The notes under the pieces were generated by a model that worked only from the letters and a program-made list of their open reading frames with translations, searched no databases and had not been told where the DNA came from. From positions 1,373,187-1,437,186 of the forward strand of contig NZ_CDME01000002.1 in NCBI RefSeq assembly GCF_000826545.1: a stretch of 64,000 nucleotides of DNA, read 5' to 3'. Positions within the stretch are counted from its first letter, which is position 1. Each line of letters starts with the position of its first letter. The DNA is from Kibdelosporangium sp. MJ126-NF4 (GTDB lineage: Bacteria; Actinomycetota; Actinomycetes; Mycobacteriales; Pseudonocardiaceae). A program made the position numbers and the translations under genes. Of this stretch, positions 49,880-58,317 are shown in pieces.

Positions 49880-50142
49880 GCCACATCCTCGATCTCAGGG
49901 CGGACGTCCCGAGACCGCCGTTCCTCCCCAGATTGACCGAGGCGACCGAACCGGTCGAGCATCCCCACAAATTCATCACGACTGAGATATTCCATGATCG
50001 ACCAGTCAGAAAGACGGCTGTGAATTTCTGACGTAAACCGACCGTCGATACTGGACAGAACGGCACGACATGCCAATTTGTTGACATCTCGATCTACGAA
50101 AGCGGGCTCCGGTGCGAGATTTTTGACAAAAATGCAGGTCAC
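49876..50142 (-). CDS. hypothetical protein divergent from the T7SS-like genes
   Basis: This is an 88-residue protein from the GTG at 50142. It is helical with moderate charge (LACRAVLSSIDGRFTSEIHSRLSDWSIMEYLSRDEFVGMLDRFG). No signal, membrane span or family is seen. Codon use is less G+C-rich than neighbours. It is coupled to the small membrane protein by a 4-bp overlap. It could be an immunity-type or chaperone protein for the effector-like genes across the promoter, but that is only context. Confidence 0.5.
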   Translation of the reverse strand: MTCIFVKNLAPEPAFVDRDVNKLACRAVLSSIDGRFTSEIHSRLSDWSIMEYLSRDEFVGMLDRFGRLGQSGEERRSRDVRPEIEDVA

Positions 50143-50223
50143 AGCCGTTTCATACCCGGTTGGGACATACCGCGTGCCGCGCCATACAGTCCCGGATCAC
50201 CTGCGCTACCCTCGTTGCATCCG

Positions 50224-51093
50224 ATGCTGGAGCGTGCGAAATTGCCGTTGGATCGACCTACCCAGACACTGGTTCACCAGCTTCACAAGGGCACAGGCGT
50301 GTGGCGAACCGATCTGCGCGAACGGCTGGCGCGCACATCCTTGGGCACCTTGTGGCGGATCGACCCGAAAGCATCCCATCTTGAAATGGTCGGTTCCGTC
50401 ATCCACCGGCTCGACGCGGTGATCCAAATGCGGAACGCGAGCGAAAAGCTGGTTCTGCCCGCGATGTACAACATCGTTCGTGATCAGGAACTCCGCGGCC
50501 TGATGCTGGGCGACAGGCAGAAGGTGATCGCGCGGCGGCATCCGGACCGGTCGTTCTCCCCGGCCAGCCAGAATCGGATCCTCAAATCGTTCCAGGAGGC
50601 GCTCATCGCCTCTCTCGAGTACCGCCAGCGTCCGCTGGACGAGGACGCGCTGCTCGCCATCGTCAGCGAGGAGGCCAAGTTCCACGACAAGGCCGCGGGA
50701 TTCGTCGGTCCGGCCACCTTCACAGCCCTCGTACGCAAGACCTACCAGGCACTGTCCACCGAGACGAGCGAAGCGTTTCTGCACGTCAGAGTCTCCATTG
50801 TGGTGTCGGGGTCCGGGCAGCCGATCATCGCGAGAACGCGGACCGACGGTGCATGGCTCTGTGTCTTCACCAATCGCCACGCGCTCGACGCGCACCAGGA
50901 AACGACCCGTGACCGTCGTCCTGAGCCCGCCGACGTCCGCACCCTGACCGGCGCCGAGGTCGTCCGTCTGGCGAGCGGCCTCCGCAAGAACATCGGGATC
51001 CTGATCGACCCGCCCGCCACCGTGGGAGCGGATGCCTCGGGCGCTCTCGAGATCAATTCACAGCGTGTCGCCGAACTGGCCGGCAAGGCATAG
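50224..51093 (+). CDS. SseB-domain protein, T7SS-associated type
   Basis: This is a 289-residue protein from the ATG at 50224 (an in-frame TTG lies 9 bp upstream). The first 160 residues are a helical domain (RPTQTLVHQLHKG; QELRGLMLGDRQKVIARRHPD). The C-terminal part resembles an SseB-type domain: HVRVSIVVSGSGQPIIARTRTDGAWLCVFTNRHALDAH, then LTGAEVVRLASGLRKNIGILIDPP. SseB-like domains are common next to WXG100-type secretion substrates in actinobacteria. It is first in a three-gene operon. Role: possibly a chaperone or accessory of the following effector-like proteins. Confidence 0.7.
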   Translation: MLERAKLPLDRPTQTLVHQLHKGTGVWRTDLRERLARTSLGTLWRIDPKASHLEMVGSVIHRLDAVIQMRNASEKLVLPAMYNIVRDQELRGLMLGDRQKVIARRHPDRSFSPASQNRILKSFQEALIASLEYRQRPLDEDALLAIVSEEAKFHDKAAGFVGPATFTALVRKTYQALSTETSEAFLHVRVSIVVSGSGQPIIARTRTDGAWLCVFTNRHALDAHQETTRDRRPEPADVRTLTGAEVVRLASGLRKNIGILIDPPATVGADASGALEINSQRVAELAGKA

Positions 51094-51107
51094 CGAACGG
51101 AGTGGCT

Positions 51108-51419
51108 GTGCTCGGATTCACCGTAGATCTCGACGAACTGCTCGACGCGGCCAGATCGCTCGAAGGCCTTCCCGCGATCATCGGGTCAATTCCCCGGGAT
51201 CCCGACTTCCAGCACACCAAGGTCGGCGACTCGGCGCTGGCCACCGCGATGAACGACATGCGAAACAGCACAGCGCGGGCAACAGACACACTGGCCGAGA
51301 ACGCCAAGGAGTCGGCCAGGCGTCTCAGACAGACCGTGACGGCCTATCAGGATACCGACAGCGCGCACAGGCGGCGCATGAATGCCGGAGCCACAGCGGA
51401 TGCGGGCCTGTCATCGTGA
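51108..51419 (+). CDS. WXG100-like/ESX-type helical protein
   Basis: This is a 103-residue protein (GTG at 51108 behind GGAG; GTG at 51102 is an alternative). It begins MLGFTVDLDELLDAARSL, the pattern of ESX-type type VII secretion targets, and continues as a helical hairpin with a short turn (AMNDMRNSTARATDTLAENAKESARRLRQTVTAYQDTD). No central WXG is seen. It probably forms a heterodimer with the next gene product, with which it overlaps by 4 bp. Confidence 0.7.
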   Translation: MLGFTVDLDELLDAARSLEGLPAIIGSIPRDPDFQHTKVGDSALATAMNDMRNSTARATDTLAENAKESARRLRQTVTAYQDTDSAHRRRMNAGATADAGLSS

Positions 51420-52054
51420 ACGACAGGACCAGGGGCATGTCGTCCCCCATTCCGGGAGACCCCGACGAACTCGAACACGAGATAAGCCGGTACCGCGACC
51501 TCGTCGAACGCTGCCACCAGGCTGAGAAAGACCTGGAGAACCTGCCGGTCGACGAATGGCGCGGCCAGAGTGCGCAGGCCTTCGACGCACACCGGGAAAC
51601 CATGAAAGGACAGGTGAAAACAGCCCGAATCGCGTTCGACGACACCGCGGAAGCGCTGGACCGTTACCGCGAGACGCTGATCACAGTCCAGAGCCTGGCC
51701 AAGTACGCGATCCAGCGCGCCCAGCATGACGGAAACTGGGTCCGCGCGAACGAGGACATCGACCTGTGGCGTGGCCAGAACTCAGCCGAGGCCGCCATCG
51801 CCGCGAGAGACCTGCAGGACGCGACCGGTCGGCTGCGGAGCATCTCGGCGCTCGTCACCGACCGCGTCCCGGACGCACCCACGCCGAATCCTCCGCTGGG
51901 ATCTGTCATCCGGCTGAAGAAGTCCGACAGACAGCGTCCCACGCACCGGCCCGTCACCCCGGAGGACGAGACGCCGCGGATGCGCCACGACCGCATCCGC
52001 GCGCTCTGCGACGCGGTACTCGACGCCTCGTACGTCAGTGCCGACGACCTGTGA
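51416..52054 (+). CDS. WXG-domain protein, putative T7SS-secreted substrate
   Basis: This is a 212-residue protein from the GTG at 51416 (4-bp overlap with the upstream gene; ATG at 51437 is an alternative). The N-terminal WXG-like helical hairpin has DEWRGQSAQAFDAHRE (about residues 45-60), then long helices (IAFDDTAEALDRYRETLITVQSLAKYAIQRAQ). A polar Pro-rich part follows and a short C-terminal helix. No toxin domain is visible at the C-terminus, and no EccC or membrane component lies nearby. It converges with a response regulator gene. Confidence 0.72.
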   Translation: MNDRTRGMSSPIPGDPDELEHEISRYRDLVERCHQAEKDLENLPVDEWRGQSAQAFDAHRETMKGQVKTARIAFDDTAEALDRYRETLITVQSLAKYAIQRAQHDGNWVRANEDIDLWRGQNSAEAAIAARDLQDATGRLRSISALVTDRVPDAPTPNPPLGSVIRLKKSDRQRPTHRPVTPEDETPRMRHDRIRALCDAVLDASYVSADDL

Positions 52055-52063
52055 TCACGGTGG

Positions 52064-52708
52064 TCAGGGCTTCTCCGGTGCCCGTGGGACGAGCAGTCCG
52101 CGGTTGAAGCCCGCGGTGACGGCGGCGGCGCGGTCGCTGACGCCGAGCTTGCCGTAGATGTTCAGCAGGTGTGACTTGATGGTCGCCTCGGTGAGGAACA
52201 GTCTCGCCGCTGCCTCACGGTTCGTGGCGCCCTCGGCCACCAGGTGGAGGACTTCGAGTTCCCGTTGGCTCAGTGGCCCGGCGGCGGACGCGCGGACCCG
52301 GCTCATCAGCAGCGCGGCCGCTGACGGAGCGAGGACTGCCTCGCCGCGTGCCGTGGCGCGGACCGCGCGCAGGAGCTCGTCGCGGGGCGCGTCCTTGAGC
52401 AGGTAGCCGGTGGCGCCTGCCTCGATCGCGGGCAGCACGTGCGTTTCGGTGTCGTACGTGGTGAGCACGAGCACGCGTCCTCGCCCGGCGAGCTCTCTCG
52501 TCGCGGCGACGCCGTCCATCCCGGGCATGCGCAGGTCCATGAGGATCACGTCGGGACGCAACTGCTCGGCGAGGCGGACCGCCTCGGCTCCGTCCGCTGC
52601 CTCGCCGACGACCTCGAAGTCCGGGTCACGGCCGAACAGGCCGCTCAACCCGTCCCGGACGACCGGGTGGTCGTCGACGATCAGCAGTTTGATCACCGGG
52701 CCGCTCAC
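52064..52708 (-). CDS. two-component response regulator, NarL/LuxR type
   Basis: This is a 214-residue regulator. The receiver domain runs 1-118, with acidic pocket LLIVDDHPVVRDG (Asp11, Asp12 region), phospho-Asp in DVILMDLRMPGMDG, and KDA near residue 105. The LuxR helix-turn-helix is LSQRELEVLHLVAEGATNREAAARLFLTEATIKSHLLNIYGKLG (about 149-192). It overlaps the sensor kinase gene by 4 bp and is cotranscribed. Its target is unknown; a FAD oxidoreductase gene lies upstream of the kinase on the same strand. Confidence 0.95.
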   Translation of the reverse strand: MSGPVIKLLIVDDHPVVRDGLSGLFGRDPDFEVVGEAADGAEAVRLAEQLRPDVILMDLRMPGMDGVAATRELAGRGRVLVLTTYDTETHVLPAIEAGATGYLLKDAPRDELLRAVRATARGEAVLAPSAAALLMSRVRASAAGPLSQRELEVLHLVAEGATNREAAARLFLTEATIKSHLLNIYGKLGVSDRAAAVTAGFNRGLLVPRAPEKP

Positions 52709-53919
52709 GCGGTGGCCTCCGCGAGGGGAACGCGGGCCGAGATTCCCGTGCCCGCGCCGGGCTCCGATTCGACCTGCAGCGAGCCGGACAGGCCCTCGAT
52801 CCGCTGCCGCATGGCGACCAGGCCGAACCCCGGGTTGCCCGGCAGTGCCGGGTCGAAGCCGCCGCCGTCGTCCCGCACGTCCAAGGCCACCTCGTGTTCC
52901 ATGTACGACAGTGTCACCCCCACCCGGCTCGCCCGCGCGTGCTTGGCCACGTTGGACAGCGCTTCCTGCGCGGCTCTGAGCAGGGCGACCTCGGCCTCCG
53001 GCCGCATGGGCGACGCGGTTCCGGTCGTCGTGACCTGGACCGGGATGCCGTTCAGCGTGGACCAGCGGTCCGCCACGCTGCCCAGTGCCTCGCCGAGTCG
53101 CGCAGTCCGCAGCGGCTCGGGGCGCAGCGCGTGCACCGAGCGCCGTGCCTCCTGCAGGCTCTCCCTGGCCAGCCCGGTCGCGGCGGCGAGGTGCCTGCGC
53201 CAGCCCGCTGGGTCGTCGCCCGCGTGTTCGGCCGCGCGCAGCTGGCTGATGATCCCGGTCAGTCCCTGGGCCAGGGTGTCGTGGATTTCCCGTGCCATCC
53301 GCTGCCGCTCGTCACGCACGCCTGCCTGGCGGGCCTGCGTGACGAGTTGCTCGTGCAGAGCCTCGTTCTCCGCGAGCGTCTCCGCCAGCCTGCGGTTGGC
53401 TTCCCGGGCGTCGGCCAGAGCGCGCACGCGTTCCTCGTTACGCAACTCGCCGCGTTGGGCAAACCAGGCGAACGCGCACATGGGCAACACGTTCGCGACC
53501 ACGACCGCGAGGTAGGTGAGCACACCCAGGGTCGTGCCCTTGTCCACGTCATACGCCTGCGCGGTGCCCGCCAGCACGGCCACCGCGGCGACGGCGACCA
53601 CCTGCCACGGCCACCTCAGCACGCGGAACGCGAAGATGTACCCGGCTGGCGTGAAGAACCCGAACCACGGTGCTCTGACCACCAGGACAGCCATGATCAC
53701 GATCAGCACGGTGAAGAACACCGCCATCACGAACGGGCGTTCCCGCCAGGCTGGGTGCAGCGTGAAGACCCACAGCATCCACGTCGCCGCGAGCGCGCAC
53801 AGCACCAGGTCGACCGCCGGGGACTGGCCGTCCGACCACCTGATGGGCACCGTGACGACGGCCAGGAGCCCCAGCAGGGTGTACGGCACGACGCCGGTCA
53901 CCACCGACCGTCCGCGCAT
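52705..53919 (-). CDS. sensor histidine kinase, NarL-system type (HisKA_3)
   Basis: This is a 404-residue membrane kinase from the ATG at 53919 (AGGT at good spacing; the frame is open upstream into the neighbour). Four or five membrane segments occupy residues 10-150. The phospho-His is in MAREIHDTLAQGLTGIISQL (about 205-224), and the HATPase domain has NVAKHARASRV (N box) and DVRDDGGGFDP (G1 box), then GFGLVAMRQRIEGLSG. No extracellular sensor domain is seen, so it may sense membrane or envelope state. It pairs with the response regulator just downstream. Confidence 0.93.
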   Translation of the reverse strand: MRGRSVVTGVVPYTLLGLLAVVTVPIRWSDGQSPAVDLVLCALAATWMLWVFTLHPAWRERPFVMAVFFTVLIVIMAVLVVRAPWFGFFTPAGYIFAFRVLRWPWQVVAVAAVAVLAGTAQAYDVDKGTTLGVLTYLAVVVANVLPMCAFAWFAQRGELRNEERVRALADAREANRRLAETLAENEALHEQLVTQARQAGVRDERQRMAREIHDTLAQGLTGIISQLRAAEHAGDDPAGWRRHLAAATGLARESLQEARRSVHALRPEPLRTARLGEALGSVADRWSTLNGIPVQVTTTGTASPMRPEAEVALLRAAQEALSNVAKHARASRVGVTLSYMEHEVALDVRDDGGGFDPALPGNPGFGLVAMRQRIEGLSGSLQVESEPGAGTGISARVPLAEATA

Positions 53920-53960
53920 CCCCGCACCTCCCTGTCCCGTGGACAATCTATCCGGCCTGA

Positions 53961-55577
53961 TCAGGCCGGTGGCTCGATGGACAGCGCGTGCTGGAACACG
54001 CCACGCGGGTCCCACCGGGCCTTGGCCTGCCGCAGACGTGGGTAGTTGTCCTTGTAGTAGAGGATGCGTCCCGGCACACCGGAGGTGTTCCACGCTGGGT
54101 CGACCAGGTCGTTGTCGGGGTAGTTGATGTATGAGCCGTCGTTGACCTCGTTGGGGACGGGCACACCTCCGGTGTCCGCGTACACGTCGCGGTAGAACTC
54201 GCGTATCCAGGCGAGGTTGGCCGCGTCGTCGGCCTCGTCGGCCCAGCCCGTGCTGTAGACCGCTTTCATGACCACGTCACGTTGAGCGACCGCGGTCGCC
54301 TCTGACGGCACCGCGCGCACTTGGCCGCCGTAGCCGATGAGCAGCATGTGCGACTCGGCGCTGCCGGTGGTGTTCGTCAGGTTGCGGTGCACCGCGGCGA
54401 TCTGCTTGTCCGTCATTGACCTGCGCAGATACCCGGCTTTGATCTTGTACCGGCGCGCGACCGAGTCACCGGACTCGCCGGTGCCCGGCCAGGTCATCTC
54501 GTGCAGCCAGGGCAGCGTCCTACGCTCGTTGACGATCGGCTTGACCTCGCCGGTCCCCTCGGTCACCGCGGCCACGAAGTCGGTCACGATCCCGTCCGCG
54601 CCCGGCAGACCCGCGTCCATCTGCACGACCAGCGTGAAATACCCGGCTTTGCGGTGGGACAGCAGGAGGATTCCGTACAGGCCCGCCGACCGGTCGCCCG
54701 GTGCGCTGTTGCGCTCGTGCCACGTGCCGAAGTTGCGCAGCAGCCTGGTGAACACCTGCTCGGTCATGCCTTCCCATGACCAGGCGACCACGCATTCGAG
54801 CACCTGTTGCGGCGCGGCGGGCAGCAGTTGGGACGGTGCGCCTGTGGCGCCGGGTGAGCGCAGCCAGTACCGGGTGACCACGCCGAAATTGCCGCCGCCC
54901 CCGCCGGTGTGCGCCCACCACAGGTCTCGGTGCGGGTCGTTGGGTTCGCGCGTGGCTACCACCGCGCGGGCGGTGCCGTCGCGGTCGACCACCACGACCT
55001 CCACGCCGTACAGGTGGTCAACCACCGAGCCGTACCGGCGGGACAGCGGCCCGTACCCGCCGCCCGCGAAGTGGCCGCCCGCGCCCACCGCCGGACAGCC
55101 GCCGCCGGGAATCGTCACACCCCAGCCCGTGAACAACCTCCGGTACACCTTGCCCAGCGTTGCCCCTGGCTGGACCGCGAACGCCCGCATGCCAGGGTCG
55201 TAGCCGACGTCATCCATCGGTGACAGGTCGAGCAGCGTTCGCACGGCCGGGTTGGCGGTGAAGTTCTCGAAGCAGTGTCCGCCGCTGCGGACCGCGACCC
55301 GTCGCCCGGCCCGCACCGAATCGGCGACGGCACGCACCACGTCGTCGGTCGAGCTCGCGACACGGATCTCGTCCGGCCGACCGACGAACCGGAAGTTGTT
55401 GCCCCGCAGCAGGCTGTCGTACCGCAGGTCGCCAGGCTTGATCCGCACGGCGCCGATCCCGCCGATCCCAGCGGCCTCGGCAGCCGCCTGTCCTGTCCCC
55501 CACGTTCCGGCTGCCACGGCTCCCGCGCCCGCGAGCAGCATCCGGCGGCTTACCTGGGCGCGCTCCGACTGACTCAT
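53961..55577 (-). CDS. Tat-exported FAD-linked oxidase (berberine-bridge type)
   Basis: This is a 538-residue flavoprotein. A twin-arginine signal (SRRMLLAGAGAVAAGTWG) starts at residue 10. The FAD domain includes RVAVRSGGHCFENF (His of the usual covalent link, about residues 93-106) and a CPAVGAGGHFAGGGYG stretch (Cys of the second link, about 159-174), indicating bicovalent FAD. The C-terminal BBE-type region contains YINYPDNDL and YPRLRQAKARWDPRGVFQHALSI. Such oxidases act on sugars, alkaloids or polyketides. The substrate is not evident. A 42-bp gap separates it from the sensor kinase gene. Confidence 0.9.
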   Translation of the reverse strand: MSQSERAQVSRRMLLAGAGAVAAGTWGTGQAAAEAAGIGGIGAVRIKPGDLRYDSLLRGNNFRFVGRPDEIRVASSTDDVVRAVADSVRAGRRVAVRSGGHCFENFTANPAVRTLLDLSPMDDVGYDPGMRAFAVQPGATLGKVYRRLFTGWGVTIPGGGCPAVGAGGHFAGGGYGPLSRRYGSVVDHLYGVEVVVVDRDGTARAVVATREPNDPHRDLWWAHTGGGGGNFGVVTRYWLRSPGATGAPSQLLPAAPQQVLECVVAWSWEGMTEQVFTRLLRNFGTWHERNSAPGDRSAGLYGILLLSHRKAGYFTLVVQMDAGLPGADGIVTDFVAAVTEGTGEVKPIVNERRTLPWLHEMTWPGTGESGDSVARRYKIKAGYLRRSMTDKQIAAVHRNLTNTTGSAESHMLLIGYGGQVRAVPSEATAVAQRDVVMKAVYSTGWADEADDAANLAWIREFYRDVYADTGGVPVPNEVNDGSYINYPDNDLVDPAWNTSGVPGRILYYKDNYPRLRQAKARWDPRGVFQHALSIEPPA

Positions 55578-55808
55578 CCGATCCCCTCCAGCTGCGGTTC
55601 AACGACGTCACCACCGTCGCAGCACCACCACTGGTCACACATCAGCCGATCACCGGGCACAGCGGGTGAACCCCTGCCCCGCCGGTCGGCTGAGACGACC
55701 CACCGATCGGTTGACCGACTGTCCCACCGGTACAGCGTGAACGAGAAAGATCATCTGACCACCACGGGTGTGAGATCATGGCGTTCAGTTGCCTGAGGAG
55801 GGGTTTCC

Positions 55809-56507
55809 GTGCTGCACATAGGAATACTCGGCCACTCGGTTCCGGGCTCGGCGCACTGCTACCAGTCGATCACCCGGTATGGCGAGGAACGCCTTGGGGC
55901 ATACCAGCATCCGGACATCACTCTCGACTGCGTTCCGATGGGACGCAGCATGCCCGCGTGGGAGTCCGGCGACCGCGCCGCCGTGCGGGCCATCCTCGCC
56001 GAGAGCGTCGAGCGGCTGGCACGGGCAGGGTGCGACTTCTACGTCTGCCCGGACAACACCGCGCATCTCGCCCTTGACCTTCCCGGTCCCGCGCTGGCGT
56101 TGCCGGGGCTGCACATCGCGGAGGTCGTCGCCGCGGAGGCCGCCGCGCGAGGCTTCCGGTGCGTCGGGGTTCTCGGCACTCGCTGGACGATGACCGCGTC
56201 GATGTACCCGGAGGCGTTCGCCGCGCACAGCATCGCCAGCAGGGCACCGTCTCCCGCCGACCAGGACGACATCCAGCGGATCACGTTCGACGAACTCGTG
56301 CGCGGAGTCTTCACCTCGGCGGCCCGGGACCGTTTCGCGGCCGTCGTCGACACCCTGCGGGCGGACGGCTGCGACGCCGTGGCGCTGGTCTGCACCGAGC
56401 ATCCGCTACTGCTCACACCGGACGCCTCTCCCCTGCCGACGCTCAACTCCACCGAACTGCTGGCACGGGCCGCCGTTGAGGCCGCGCTGGCGGACAACGT
56501 CACCTGA
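55809..56507 (+). CDS. aspartate/glutamate racemase family protein
   Basis: This is a 232-residue protein of the Asp/Glu/hydantoin racemase superfamily. The N-terminus reads HIGILGHSVPGSAHCYQSI. The first active-site region is FYVCPDNTAHL (about 77-87), in which the usual Cys before Asn-Thr is Asp. The second is ALVCTEHPLLL (about 196-206) with the catalytic Cys. HIAEVVAAEAAARGFRCVGVLGT is typical. One-Cys members are known with altered specificity, so the activity may be an amino-acid racemase or a decarboxylase-like enzyme. The ATG/GTG start at 55809 follows GAGGAGGGG. Confidence 0.85.
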   Translation: MLHIGILGHSVPGSAHCYQSITRYGEERLGAYQHPDITLDCVPMGRSMPAWESGDRAAVRAILAESVERLARAGCDFYVCPDNTAHLALDLPGPALALPGLHIAEVVAAEAAARGFRCVGVLGTRWTMTASMYPEAFAAHSIASRAPSPADQDDIQRITFDELVRGVFTSAARDRFAAVVDTLRADGCDAVALVCTEHPLLLTPDASPLPTLNSTELLARAAVEAALADNVT

Positions 56508-56532
56508 CTACGCGGAAACGCAGGTTGTCCGA

Positions 56533-58317
56533 TCAGCCAGGTAAGGCCGCCTCAAGGCGTTTGGCCTCGGTGACGATGCGGCTGCCGCCACGGCGGGCGG
56601 CCACGTCCGCCAGTCCGGGGATGGACGTGGTGGGACGGACCTGTTCGACAAGTTCCACAGCCAGGGCCAGCAGGTCGGCGAGGCGCTGGGGCGGACGTTC
56701 GAGCTCCGGCGACAGCATGGGCGGCAGAGCGGCGGCGACAGTGCCCCAGACCTGGCTGGCCGCGCCCGATTGGGCCAGGTCACGCAGGCACGGCACGACT
56801 CGGTTCAGGCTCAGTTCCACGTCGGCCGCGAGGACACCGATCTGCTGCCCGAGCGCTGCCGGGTTCCAGCGGTCGCGGGCGGCCAGGACGAGCAGGGCAT
56901 CGACGGCTTCGGCGCGGTCGTTCTTGTCGTGGGCGTCCAAGCCGTGAGCGAACGCCCGCGCGCAGTCTTCGCCCATCTGGTCGACGGTGTGGCTGAGTGT
57001 GGTGAGCATCCGACCGCCGCCGCGTCCGCGCAGAGTCCTCCCATACAGGAACACCACGATGTCGGCCAGCGACCCGACAGGAGTCGGGAGCACCGGCGCC
57101 TCCGGCACGGGCGGCAGCGTGGTCATCAGCGTCTGTGGGGCGTCGACCGTGCCGAGCGCCTTGGCGGCTTTGGCCCTGAGGTCCGCGGGCAGCGCGCTCG
57201 CCACCGCGGCGAGCTCGTCCCTGGTCCGCTGTGCCACGGCGGAGGCGTGCGCGAGCACCACGTCCAGTGCTTTGGCCTGGATGTCCGCCGCGTCGTGCTC
57301 GAACACCACGCCGAGCGCGAGCAGTACGTCGTCGACACGGCCAGGCTCACGGCCGATCACCCTGTCGAGCCGGTCAAGCTGCGCCCTGACCAGTTTCTTC
57401 TCCGAGCGCAGGAACACCGCGTGGCTGACATCGAGCAGGAGATCGACCGGCAGCTTCCCGGCGTCGTCCGCACGGAACAACTCGCGCTGCGCGACGCCCG
57501 CCACCGAAGAATGGGCGTCCGCCAGGATCGGCACGTAGTCGCGCAGCCGGTCGACGATCTCGGGCAGGTCCGGTTCGAGCGCCTCGTAGACCTTCAGAAA
57601 TCCGCGGACGTCGCCGAGGCGGCCGCCTCGTTGCAGTGCGGCGATCGCGCCGTCGATCATCATGCCGCGATCGAGCTTTCCGTTCGCCGCGAGTTCGGCG
57701 ATCCGCTGTGGCCAGCCCACTTCGAAGTACGCGGACTCCTCGATGATCCGCCCGACTCCGGCGACCTCGAACATCCGAGGCACGACCGCCAGCCATCGCG
57801 GGTCACCGAGGGCCCTGTCCGCCCAGTTGCCCTCCGCCGCCAGGCCGAGCACCAGCCCGTCAGTCGGCGGCGGATCGATGCCCGTCAGTTTCACCAGGTT
57901 CGTGACCATCCGGAACTGACCCCAGTCGAATCGACTGGCCGACAGCCGATCAGCCAGTCTCCGCGCCAGATCAGGCAACCACGGCACGTCCCTGACTTCC
58001 AGGATGTCCAGCACGCTGTCGGCCAGGTCAGCGGACTGGCGCCGAGTTTGGAAGGGGTTGATGGTGTCCCGGAAACCATTGCGCACCAGCCATGGAGCGA
58101 GCACCGACGCGCCGGTCAGGACACCCGCGCCGATGATCGCGAAACAGCTTCTCGAGTGCCACAGGTCCGCCTCGCCCGAACGGGCATGCCGTTCGAACTC
58201 CTTGAGCGGGCCGACCAGCGCCTTGCGGTCGGCATCGTCGAGACCACGGGCCACGGCGAGCAGTTCGTCGTACTCCCGGGTTCGTATCAGCTTGTCGATC
58301 CGGTCCCAGTCGCTCAT
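56533..58317 (-). CDS. DUF6493 family protein
   Basis: This is a 594-residue helical-repeat protein, ATG at 58317, overlapping the SWIM gene stop by 4 bp. Helical repeats run throughout (LADSVLDILEVRDVPWLPDLARRLADRL; EKKLVRAQLDRLDRVIGREPGRVDDVLLALG). The long frame, coupled to a SWIM zinc-finger gene, matches the actinobacterial DUF6493 pair that I recall. Function is unknown. The C-terminal part (RPPQRLADLLALAVELVEQVRP) resembles HEAT-type scaffolds. The pair may work as a DNA- or RNA-associated complex. Confidence 0.8.
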   Translation of the reverse strand: MSDWDRIDKLIRTREYDELLAVARGLDDADRKALVGPLKEFERHARSGEADLWHSRSCFAIIGAGVLTGASVLAPWLVRNGFRDTINPFQTRRQSADLADSVLDILEVRDVPWLPDLARRLADRLSASRFDWGQFRMVTNLVKLTGIDPPPTDGLVLGLAAEGNWADRALGDPRWLAVVPRMFEVAGVGRIIEESAYFEVGWPQRIAELAANGKLDRGMMIDGAIAALQRGGRLGDVRGFLKVYEALEPDLPEIVDRLRDYVPILADAHSSVAGVAQRELFRADDAGKLPVDLLLDVSHAVFLRSEKKLVRAQLDRLDRVIGREPGRVDDVLLALGVVFEHDAADIQAKALDVVLAHASAVAQRTRDELAAVASALPADLRAKAAKALGTVDAPQTLMTTLPPVPEAPVLPTPVGSLADIVVFLYGRTLRGRGGGRMLTTLSHTVDQMGEDCARAFAHGLDAHDKNDRAEAVDALLVLAARDRWNPAALGQQIGVLAADVELSLNRVVPCLRDLAQSGAASQVWGTVAAALPPMLSPELERPPQRLADLLALAVELVEQVRPTTSIPGLADVAARRGGSRIVTEAKRLEAALPG

